From assembly GCA_020696915.1 (NCBI GenBank), contig JAJFMR010000175.1, forward strand, positions 1-6,371: 6,371 nt of DNA. The letters are read 5' to 3'. Positions 1 to 5,190 of this stretch are shown here, piece by piece. The DNA comes from Rhizobiaceae bacterium. GTDB taxonomy: Bacteria; Pseudomonadota; Alphaproteobacteria; Rhizobiales; Rhizobiaceae. Numbering within the stretch: position 1 is the first letter of the stretch; each line of letters opens with the position of its first letter. Below the pieces are notes generated by a model. It ran no database searches. It saw nothing but the letters and a program-made list of their open reading frames with translations, and was not told the DNA's origin. Position numbers and translations under genes: made by a program.

Positions 1-73
1 GGAAGGTGGCGAGGCCGGACTCGGCCGAAACGCCGGCGCCGGTGAGGACGACGATTGCCGAAGGACGGGTCAC
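1..73 (-). CDS. cobB: Sir2-family NAD-dependent protein deacylase, N-terminus only (partial)
   Basis: The minus strand from a GTG at 73 down to base 1 encodes 24 residues, and the rest lies beyond the left edge. The peptide contains IVVLTGAGVSAESGLATF, the hallmark start of Sir2/CobB proteins, in which GAG(V/I)S belongs to the Rossmann-fold loop that binds NAD+. Family members use NAD+ to remove acetyl or other acyl groups from lysines of cytoplasmic proteins, releasing nicotinamide and O-acyl-ADP-ribose. The GTG is the only plausible start: no ATG lies in frame upstream, and bacterial CobB proteins usually begin a few residues before this motif. The ribosome-binding site is a weak GGCGGGG stretch. 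The gene starts 52 bp after the tldD stop on the same strand, so the two may be co-transcribed. The motif makes the family clear. The acyl specificity and the integrity of the rest of the gene cannot be judged here. Confidence 0.85.
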   Translation of the reverse strand, partial: MTRPSAIVVLTGAGVSAESGLATF

Positions 74-125
74 GCGCGCCCCGCCTGAAACCCGCCGGCG
101 CGTCGCGGCGGCAGCGGCGAAGTCC

Positions 126-1538
126 TCAAACCCTGGTGCCGCCGACGGTCATCTGGTTCATCCTGAGATGCGGCTGACCGACGCCGACCGGCACTCCCTG
201 ACCCGCCTTGCCGCACATGCCGATGCCGGTGTCGAGCTTCATGTCGTTGCCGATCATGGTGACGCGATGCATCGCATCGGGCCCGTTGCCGATCAGCATC
301 GCGCCCTTGATCGGCTGTGTCACCTTGCCGTTCTCGATCATGTAGGCTTCGGTGCAGCCGAACACGAACTTGCCGGAGGTGATGTCGACCTGGCCGCCGC
401 CGAAGGAGACCGCGTAGATGCCGTGATCGACGGAGGCGATGATTTCCTCGGGCGTCCTGTCGCCGGCCGTCATGAAGGTGTTGGTCATGCGCGGCATCGG
501 CTGATGCGCGTAGGATTCGCGACGGCCGTTGCCGGTCGCGTTCATCCCCATCAGCCGCGCATTCTGCCTGTCCTGCATGTAGCCGACCAGCTTGCCGTCC
601 TCGATGAGAACGTTGCGGTTGGTCGGCGTGCCCTCGTCGTCGACGGTGAGCGAGCCGCGCCGCTCGGGAAGGGTGCCGTCGTCGACGACGGTCACGCCCT
701 TCGCCGCCACCTGCTTGCCGAGCAGCCCGGCGAAGGCCGAGGTCTTCTTGCGATTGAAGTCGCCTTCGAGCCCGTGGCCGACCGCCTCGTGCAGCATGAC
801 GCCCGGCCAGCCGCTGGACAGCACGATGTCGAAGGTGCCGGCGGGCGCCGGGATCGCCTCGAGATTGACGAGCCCCTGCCTGAGCGCTTCGGCCGCAACC
901 GCCTTCCAGCTGTCCTCGGCAACAAACTCGCCGAATCCCTTGCGGCCGCCCGTGCCGAAGGAGCCGGTCTCCTGGCGGTCGCCGTCACCGACCACGACCG
1001 CGACGTTCATGCGCACCAGCGGCCGCACGTCGCGGACGATCTGGCCGTCGGCGCGCAGGATTTCGACATGCTGCCACGAGGAGGCGAGCGAGGCGGTAAC
1101 CTGCCTGACGCGCGGATCCTGCGCGCGCAGATGCGCATCGATCTCCTGCAGGAGCTTCGCCTTGGCCTCGAAGGTCGGAGAGCCGATGGGGTTGTCGTCG
1201 CCGTAGAGATGCCGGTTGGTGCGTGGCGGCGCCTCGGCCAGCGTCCCGGAATAGCCGGCCTTCACCGCCGAGACGGCGTCGGCGGCGCGCAGCAGCGCGG
1301 CTTCCGAAAGCTCGCTGGAATGCGCATAGCCGGTGGCCTCGCCGGCCACGGCGCGCAGGCCGAAACCCCGGTCGGTCGAATAGTTGGCCGTCTTCAGGCG
1401 GCCATTGTCGAACATCAGCGCCTCGCCCTCGCTCTGCTCCAGATAGAGCTCGCCGTCGTCGGTGCCGTTGATCGTCTCCGCCACGATCCTGCGGATCTGG
1501 TCCTCGGACGTGTCGAACTGGTCGAGAAGAGTGGTCAT
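126..1538 (-). CDS. tldD: Metalloprotease TldD
   Basis: This 470-residue protein is close to the roughly 480 residues of E. coli TldD. The zinc-protease motif HEAVGH is at residues 250-255, followed by GLEGDFNR, the conserved TldD continuation. The third expected metal ligand, a cysteine near the C-terminus, is present as C442 in GMCGKAGQGVP. An N-terminal domain with DNGRLKTANYSTDRGFGLR (about residues 44-62) precedes the catalytic half. In E. coli, TldD works with the paralogue TldE (PmbA) as a cytoplasmic heterodimer that degrades unfolded peptides, trims the microcin B17 leader and affects CcdA antitoxin turnover. No tldE lies in this window; the partner is commonly encoded elsewhere. The ATG at 1538 is chosen because family similarity begins there and AAGG lies about 9 nt upstream; longer in-frame extensions read as Arg-rich junk. 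The gene follows the exporter by 67 bp and precedes the Sir2 gene. No catalytic residue appears to be missing. Confidence 0.95.
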   Translation of the reverse strand: MTTLLDQFDTSEDQIRRIVAETINGTDDGELYLEQSEGEALMFDNGRLKTANYSTDRGFGLRAVAGEATGYAHSSELSEAALLRAADAVSAVKAGYSGTLAEAPPRTNRHLYGDDNPIGSPTFEAKAKLLQEIDAHLRAQDPRVRQVTASLASSWQHVEILRADGQIVRDVRPLVRMNVAVVVGDGDRQETGSFGTGGRKGFGEFVAEDSWKAVAAEALRQGLVNLEAIPAPAGTFDIVLSSGWPGVMLHEAVGHGLEGDFNRKKTSAFAGLLGKQVAAKGVTVVDDGTLPERRGSLTVDDEGTPTNRNVLIEDGKLVGYMQDRQNARLMGMNATGNGRRESYAHQPMPRMTNTFMTAGDRTPEEIIASVDHGIYAVSFGGGQVDITSGKFVFGCTEAYMIENGKVTQPIKGAMLIGNGPDAMHRVTMIGNDMKLDTGIGMCGKAGQGVPVGVGQPHLRMNQMTVGGTRV

Positions 1539-1575
1539 CGGGGCCGCCTTGGCTCTGTGGGAGTACCTGCCATGT

Positions 1576-1593
1576 AGGCGGCGACGGCCGCCT
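1576..1593 (-). repeat. Short GC-rich hairpin between the exporter and tldD
   Basis: A perfect 7-bp inverted repeat (AGGCGGC, 4-nt loop, GCCGCCT) sits in the 67-bp gap between the exporter stop and the tldD start. It is not followed by a T-run on the minus strand, so it does not look like a standard intrinsic terminator. It could attenuate or stabilise transcript between the two genes, or be chance in GC-rich DNA. Confidence 0.3.
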
Positions 1594-1605
1594 CGGCAAT
1601 CTCGA

Positions 1606-3099
1606 TCAGGGAAAAACCGCCCCTGCGCCTGGTTCCTCGACCTGTGACGAAAGCGAAGGACTTGTCGCGCGGGCACGGATGCCGGCGGCGATGGCGAGTG
1701 CGGCGGCGATCAGCAGCGCCCCGACGGCGAACGTGATGCGCATGCCGGAAGCGACGGCGCCGGGATCTGCCGTCGTGATGCCGCTTGCCGCCGAGGCTTG
1801 CGCAAACACGGCGCCCATGGCGGACGCGCCGGTGATCAGCCCGAGATTGCGCGACAGATTGAGCATGCCGGAGACGACGCCCCGCTCGCCCTGCTCGATA
1901 TCCGTCATGACGGCGGTGTTGTTGGCTGTCTGGAAAACCGCATAGGAGAGGGTGATGGTGACGATCGGGGCGATGTATCCGCCGACGCCGAGCGCTGAGG
2001 GCAGCGCGGCCAGCAGGACGGAGCCGGCTCCAATTCCGCAGAGGCCGATCATGATCATGCGTGGGGCGCCGAAGCGATCCGCCATGCGGCCGGCCGGCAC
2101 TCCGGCGAGCGCCGCGACGATCGGACCAATAGACATGGCGATGCCGACGGCGCCGGCGTCGAGGCCCAGCCCTTGCGAGAGATAGAACGGCCCGACCACC
2201 AGCGTCGTCATCATCACAGTGGAAACGAGCGCGCTCTGGGCCAAGCCAGCGCTCAGCACGGGATTGCGAAAGATGGTCAATCGAACCAGCGGTGCGGCTC
2301 CCCTTTTTTCGGCGAGGATGAAGAGGCCGATGCCGGCGGCCGCCCCCGACAGGAGCGCCACGTTGAGCGGACCGAAACTGCCGCGTCCGACGGTCATGGC
2401 CAGTGCATAGGCCGCCAGCGACAGGCCCAACAGCAGCGTGCCCCAGCCGTCGAAGCCTGCCCGGCTGAGCTTCGGGACCCGACCGTCGCGGGGCAGGTGC
2501 CGATGCGCAAGAAAGAGCGCCAGCATGCCGAGCGGCAGGTTGACCAGAAAGATCGTCCGCCAGCCGGTGACGGAGATCAGCAGGCCGCCAAGCGATGGAC
2601 CGAGCGCGGTGCCGATCGCCGACATCGTTCCGATGAGACCCATGGCTGTTCCCATCTTCGTCTTCGGAACGGTCTCGCCGACGAGCGCCATGGCCAGCGC
2701 CATCATTATGGCCGCCCCGATACCCTGAATCGCCCTCGCGGCGACCATCACCGGGAGCGTGGGGGCCGCGCCGCCGAGAAACGAAGCGGTCGTAAAAAGG
2801 AAGATCCCGATGAGCAGCAGCCGTCGACGGCCAGCCATGTCGGCGAGCCGGCCGACGCCGACGATGAGCGTGGTCATGGCAAGCAGATAGGCCAGCACGA
2901 TCCATTGGGCCTGCTGGAAGGAGGCGTCGAAGGCCTGTGTCAACGTCGGCAACGCGACATTGGCGATGCTGGTGCCGAGCGAGGCCAGCAACATCGACAG
3001 GGCAAGGCCGGCGAGCGCTGAGCCCGGCGAGGCGATACGCTGCACTTTTGCGGAGCTGGCATGTGCGGCTGGGGAAGGCGCGGGGCTGGCGGCTGTCAT
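1606..3099 (-). CDS. MFS multidrug-type exporter, DHA2 (14-helix) family
   Basis: This is a 497-residue hydrophobic inner-membrane protein, the usual size for the 14-helix DHA2 drug:proton antiporters (EmrB/QacA group). Visible family motifs are LGTSIANVALPTL in helix 1 (residues 41-53), motif A GRLADMAGRRR in the loop after helix 2 (83-93), the antiporter motif C GTALGPSLGG in helix 5 (163-172), GWRTIFLVNLPLG entering helix 6 (179-191), and a second motif-A-like AGRMADRFG between the later helices. The DHA2 helix 1 motif normally has Asp after the first Leu; here it is Gly42. The start is set by the ATG at 3099, preceded by a strong AGGAGAG (3107-3113) with a 7-nt spacer; an in-frame ATG 22 codons upstream lacks this. 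It is divergent from a LysR-type regulator, which suggests inducible expression. The substrate is unknown and could be a drug, a dye or a small metabolite. The C-terminus may have an alternative frame (see findings). Confidence 0.9.
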   Translation of the reverse strand: MTAASPAPSPAAHASSAKVQRIASPGSALAGLALSMLLASLGTSIANVALPTLTQAFDASFQQAQWIVLAYLLAMTTLIVGVGRLADMAGRRRLLLIGIFLFTTASFLGGAAPTLPVMVAARAIQGIGAAIMMALAMALVGETVPKTKMGTAMGLIGTMSAIGTALGPSLGGLLISVTGWRTIFLVNLPLGMLALFLAHRHLPRDGRVPKLSRAGFDGWGTLLLGLSLAAYALAMTVGRGSFGPLNVALLSGAAAGIGLFILAEKRGAAPLVRLTIFRNPVLSAGLAQSALVSTVMMTTLVVGPFYLSQGLGLDAGAVGIAMSIGPIVAALAGVPAGRMADRFGAPRMIMIGLCGIGAGSVLLAALPSALGVGGYIAPIVTITLSYAVFQTANNTAVMTDIEQGERGVVSGMLNLSRNLGLITGASAMGAVFAQASAASGITTADPGAVASGMRITFAVGALLIAAALAIAAGIRARATSPSLSSQVEEPGAGAVFP

Positions 3100-3106
3100 C
3101 GAAAGG

Positions 3107-3113
3107 CTCTCCT
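3107..3113 (-). promoter_or_regulatory. Strong ribosome-binding site of the MFS exporter
   Basis: The minus strand reads AGGAGAG followed by a 7-nt spacer and the ATG at 3099. It is the best Shine-Dalgarno match in the window and decides the start against the upstream in-frame ATG. Confidence 0.8.
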
Positions 3114-3175
3114 GTGCGAGCGTCCGGATGTAGTCCGCCGCCAGCCATGGCGGAAGGCGCATCATTTGCAGTTTA

Positions 3176-3188
3176 TTCGTGCGCCGAA
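3176..3188. promoter_or_regulatory. Candidate LysR-type operator (T-N11-A dyad)
   Basis: TTCG-TGCGC-CGAA is a perfect 4-bp interrupted palindrome whose outer bases fit the T-N11-A rule known for LysR-type binding sites. It lies 36 bp before the regulator ATG and 76 bp before the exporter ATG. The match is short, and such motifs occur by chance in GC-rich DNA, so the support comes mainly from its position. Confidence 0.4.
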
Positions 3189-3224
3189 CGCCACATCACG
3201 AGCGGGCTGTGCTATGGTCGCGGC

Positions 3225-4139
3225 ATGGCGCCCGATCTCAACCTTCTCGTCACCCTGGACGCGCTGCTTTCGGAAGGCAGCGTCGCCGGCGCCGCCCGGC
3301 GGCTTCGGCTCAGCCCGTCCGCCATGAGCCGGGCCCTGGCGAGATTGCGCCAGACCACCGGCGATCCGCTGCTGGTCAGGGCGGGGCGCGGTCTTGTCCC
3401 CACGCCCCGCGCGATCGAGCTCGGCGAGCGGGTCGGCCGACTGGTCGAGGACGGAACAGCGGTCCTGCGTCCCGCCGAGAAGATCGACCTCGGGCAACTC
3501 GTCCGCACCTTCACCTTGCGAACCAGCGAAGGTTTCGTGGAGAACTTCGGACCGGACCTCGTTTCGCGTGTCGGCGAGCAGGCGCCAGGCGTTCGGCTTC
3601 GGTTCATGCCAAAGACCGACAGGGGCAGCGCATCGCTGCGCAATGGGGAAGTCGACCTGGAGACCGGCGTCGTCGGGCAGGAAACGGGTCCGGAAGTGCG
3701 GGCGCAGGCACTGTTCCGGGACCGCTTCATAGGCGTCGTCCGGATGGGCCACGAGTTGAGCCGCGGCAAGATCACGGTCTCCCGTTACGCTCGCAGCAGG
3801 CACATCCTGGTCTCACGTCGGGGTCTGGACTCGGGCCCGATCGACGAAGCCTTGAAGCCGTTGGGGCTGGAAAGGCAGATCGTCACCATCGTCGGTGGCT
3901 TTGCGGCCGCGCTTGCCCTCGCCCGGGCCACCGATCTGATCGCCAGCGTTCCCGAACGGCATACCGGCAAGCTGCGCTCCGGAATGCACGGTTTCTCCCT
4001 TCCGGTCGCCATCCCCGGGATCAGCGTATCATTGCTCTGGCACCCGCGGCTGGATGCCGACCCGGCGCACATATGGCTGCGCGACTGCGTTCGCGGCGTT
4101 TGCGCCGCGCAGTTCGCCGATGCACGGACGGAACTTTGA
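3225..4139 (+). CDS. LysR-type transcriptional regulator
   Basis: This 304-residue protein has the normal length for the family. The N-terminal winged helix-turn-helix is clear: a scanning helix start at LNLLVTLDALL (residues 5-15), then GSVAGAARRLRLSPSAMSRA (18-37) as the helix-turn-helix, ALARLRQ, and GDPLLVRAGRGLVPTPRA (46-63) as the wing and linker. From about residue 90 a periplasmic-binding-protein-like effector domain follows, starting near TFTLRTSEGF; its general form suggests the NodD/LinR-like branch, but this is a loose impression. The ATG at 3225 is the family-consistent start. No good Shine-Dalgarno lies before it, which would fit low expression. It is divergent from the MFS exporter, so the likely job is effector-dependent control of that pump and of itself. 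The effector cannot be read from the sequence. A perfect 7-bp hairpin lies inside its last codons (4092-4109). Confidence 0.93.
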   Translation: MAPDLNLLVTLDALLSEGSVAGAARRLRLSPSAMSRALARLRQTTGDPLLVRAGRGLVPTPRAIELGERVGRLVEDGTAVLRPAEKIDLGQLVRTFTLRTSEGFVENFGPDLVSRVGEQAPGVRLRFMPKTDRGSASLRNGEVDLETGVVGQETGPEVRAQALFRDRFIGVVRMGHELSRGKITVSRYARSRHILVSRRGLDSGPIDEALKPLGLERQIVTIVGGFAAALALARATDLIASVPERHTGKLRSGMHGFSLPVAIPGISVSLLWHPRLDADPAHIWLRDCVRGVCAAQFADARTEL

Positions 4140-4322
4140 GCTTTTAGAAAGCAGCCAGGGGTCGGGTCTCCCGAGGTGGGCGATAGCGAGGCCGCTCGCG
4201 GCATCGTCATGCGACTCATCGCCGGGATGGTGTGTGGACTGGCTATCCCCCTGTCGCGACAAGGCGGCCGTGCCCGGCTTGCATCACGCGCCCGGGTTAC
4301 CCGCGATCCAAAGGCTTCTTCT
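4140..4322. other. Gap between convergent regulator and ialB genes
   Basis: This 183-bp gap lies between the 3' ends of two converging genes. It contains a small GCTTT-TAG-AAAGC hairpin directly after the regulator stop (4140-4152) and a perfect 10-bp palindrome TGTCGCGACA (4252-4261). Near the ialB end is a 4-bp CGGG/CCCG stem. None is followed by a T-run, so no intrinsic terminator is called. A short reading frame beginning MRLIAGMVCGLAIPL (4209) runs on antisense into ialB without a convincing ribosome site and is not called as a gene. Confidence 0.5.
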
Positions 4323-4838
4323 TCAGGGCAGGGCGTCGAAGGCTTCGCCGAAGCCCGCGAGGTCGACGGGAATGCCGATGCCCTCCTCGGGCGTGGCGAA
4401 CACGATGAAGGTCGCTTCCGTGCCGGTCCTGAGCGTGTCGATCAGCGGCTTCTCGAGAATGACCTCGGCATAGCAGCCATCGGCGAAGCACTGCTTGAAA
4501 TAGGCCCGTCCATTGTCTTTCTTGTCGATGTAGAGGCCGAGGCCGGTGGGCAGGAGCACGCCGAGCGGCGCCAGCACCCGCATGATCTCCGCCTTGCGGT
4601 CGGCGGTCCTGAGTATAACCACGGAAAGGCCGAGATCGGCCCGGTCCTCGGCGACCACGTTCTGCATCATGATGCATTGCTCGACGCTCGAACCGGGCGG
4701 CGTGTCGCAGATGATCGACCATGAGCCATGTGTCGACTTGACCGTGCCATTCTGCTGCGCAGCCGCCGGCACGCCGCCGCCGGCCAGCGCGCAAGCGAGG
4801 GCCAGCTTCGCAATCGTGTTCCCAGGCCTGATTGTCAT
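4323..4838 (-). CDS. ialB: Invasion-associated locus B (IalB) family secreted protein
   Basis: This 171-residue exported protein has an N-terminal signal peptide: a basic start, a hydrophobic stretch at about residues 9-23, and a likely cleavage after PAAA (A27/Q28). The mature part begins near HGSWSIICD and shows IalB-family landmarks: the AEDRADLGLSVVIL block, RVLAPLGVLLPTGLGLYID, and a C-terminal TPEEGIGIPVDLAGFGEAFD. Four cysteines (C44, C55, C117, C122) are spaced as two probable disulfides, consistent with a periplasmic location. The name comes from Bartonella, where IalB is linked to erythrocyte invasion. In non-pathogenic relatives the role is unknown, so no invasion function should be read from the name. 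The ATG at 4838 has GGAG with a 5-nt spacer. An upstream in-frame GTG at 4859 lacks a comparable site. It is divergent from coxB, an arrangement I recall from other Rhizobiales, which hints at an envelope or respiratory link. Confidence 0.9.
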   Translation of the reverse strand: MTIRPGNTIAKLALACALAGGGVPAAAQQNGTVKSTHGSWSIICDTPPGSSVEQCIMMQNVVAEDRADLGLSVVILRTADRKAEIMRVLAPLGVLLPTGLGLYIDKKDNGRAYFKQCFADGCYAEVILEKPLIDTLRTGTEATFIVFATPEEGIGIPVDLAGFGEAFDALP

Positions 4839-4859
4839 GGCGGCTCCAGTGCGAATCAC

Positions 4860-4874
4860 GGGGTTGGGGACCCC
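4860..4874 (-). repeat. Inverted repeat in the ialB leader
   Basis: GGGGT and ACCCC arms with a 5-nt loop lie between the candidate ialB -10 element and its ribosome site. As RNA they would form a small hairpin about 12 nt upstream of the GGAG. A role in mRNA stability or translation is possible but unproven. Confidence 0.3.
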
Positions 4875-4885
4875 GGACAGTCGCG

Positions 4886-4891
4886 AGTATA
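4886..4891 (-). promoter_or_regulatory. Candidate -10 element for ialB
   Basis: The minus strand reads TATACT, a near-consensus sigma-70 -10 hexamer, in one of the few AT-rich spots of the gap. It would place a transcript start roughly 40 bases before the ialB ATG. No good -35 hexamer is visible at the normal spacing. The same AT island reads TATAAG on the plus strand (4890-4895), so it could serve coxB instead. Confidence 0.35.
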
Positions 4892-4949
4892 TAAGGGTAA
4901 GACCGCGCCCGGACCAGCGGACGGCGTCGGATCAGCATGCTTTTCCGCG

Positions 4950-4968
4950 GCAATTTTGCCCGAATTGC
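4950..4968. repeat. Perfect 6-bp dyad GCAATT-N7-AATTGC
   Basis: Two perfect 6-bp arms separated by 7 bases give a 19-bp two-fold symmetric element in an AT-rich pocket of the divergent ialB-coxB gap. Its size and symmetry suit a dimeric helix-turn-helix repressor or activator site. The protein that would bind it is unknown. Confidence 0.4.
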
Positions 4969-4974
4969 GACGGC

Positions 4975-4990
4975 GCGGCGGGGGCGCCGC
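4975..4990. repeat. GC-rich hairpin GCGGCG-GGGG-CGCCGC
   Basis: A perfect 6-bp all-GC stem with a GGGG loop lies in the ialB-coxB gap. No T-run follows on either strand, so it is not a typical terminator. It could be part of a structured cox leader or be chance. Confidence 0.3.
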
Positions 4991-5012
4991 AGCGATCGCG
5001 GCGTCTCGCCGG

Positions 5013-5027
5013 CGGCATTGCATGCCG
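5013..5027. repeat. Tight hairpin CGGCAT-TGC-ATGCCG
   Basis: A perfect 6-bp stem with a 3-nt loop lies about 165 bp upstream of the coxB ATG. Two further G-T wobble pairs could extend it in RNA. No T-run follows. Confidence 0.3.
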
Positions 5028-5190
5028 TTCGGGTCGGCCTGCCGCCTCGCGCAAAAATGCCGCACGGACTTGCCGGCTCCTTCCTTGCGGTAGCAAACAG
5101 AGTATGGTTTGAACCAGCCCGTATCCGGGCCGCGGACTGGCGATCCGCATCCTTGGCCTGCCCTCCACCAAGCGGGAGACGAAGACGGCG

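Larger units (their letters stand above)
3100..3224. promoter_or_regulatory. Divergent control region between exporter and LysR regulator
   Basis: This 125-bp gap separates two genes reading away from each other, the classic place for a LysR-type regulator to control both itself and its target. It contains a T-N11-A dyad (3176-3188), a 6-bp inverted repeat TCCGCC/GGCGGA (3134-3139 and 3149-3154) and a GCGCA/TGCGC pair (3157-3161 and 3180-3184) flanking the AT-richest stretch of the gap. I cannot identify convincing -35/-10 pairs on either strand. The regulatory role is inferred from gene arrangement and the dyad. Confidence 0.5.
4839..5190. promoter_or_regulatory. Divergent ialB-coxB intergenic region with several dyads
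   Basis: This is 352 bp with no gene I can support. It must hold the ialB promoter and, unless transcription starts elsewhere, the cox operon promoter. Visible structure includes the TATA-like island at 4886-4895, a GCAATT-N7-AATTGC dyad (4950-4968), a GC-rich hairpin (4975-4990), an 8-bp GCGATCGC palindrome (4992-4999), and a CGGCAT/ATGCCG hairpin (5013-5027). A TATGGT at 5103-5108 is a weak -10 candidate nearer coxB. Upstream of the coxB ATG the only Shine-Dalgarno-like element is GGGAG, about 11 nt away, which is rather distant. Confidence 0.6.

Noticed and set aside
6..1577. A 523-codon open frame on the plus strand opposite tldD
   Set aside because: It is fully antisense to a clear tldD, shows no recognisable family, and has the Arg/Gly/Val/His-rich composition expected from the complementary strand of a GC-rich gene.
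2173..3021. A 282-codon plus-strand frame opposite the exporter
   Set aside because: It is antisense to a gene with clear MFS motifs, and its Arg/Gln/Asp-rich composition has no family signature.
1535..3148. A 537-codon minus-strand frame overlapping the exporter
   Set aside because: It is the shifted frame of the MFS gene and reads as Arg/Pro-rich nonsense. Only its last 25 or so codons, outside the exporter, merited a finding.
4092..4109. Intrinsic terminator for the LysR gene
   Set aside because: The stem is perfect, but it lies inside the coding sequence and no T-run follows.
4176..4724. Plus-strand frame after the LysR gene, with a hydrophobic start at 4209 (MRLIAGMVCGLAIPL)
   Set aside because: It resembles a signal peptide at first, but it has no Shine-Dalgarno, becomes charged and low-complexity, and continues antisense through ialB.
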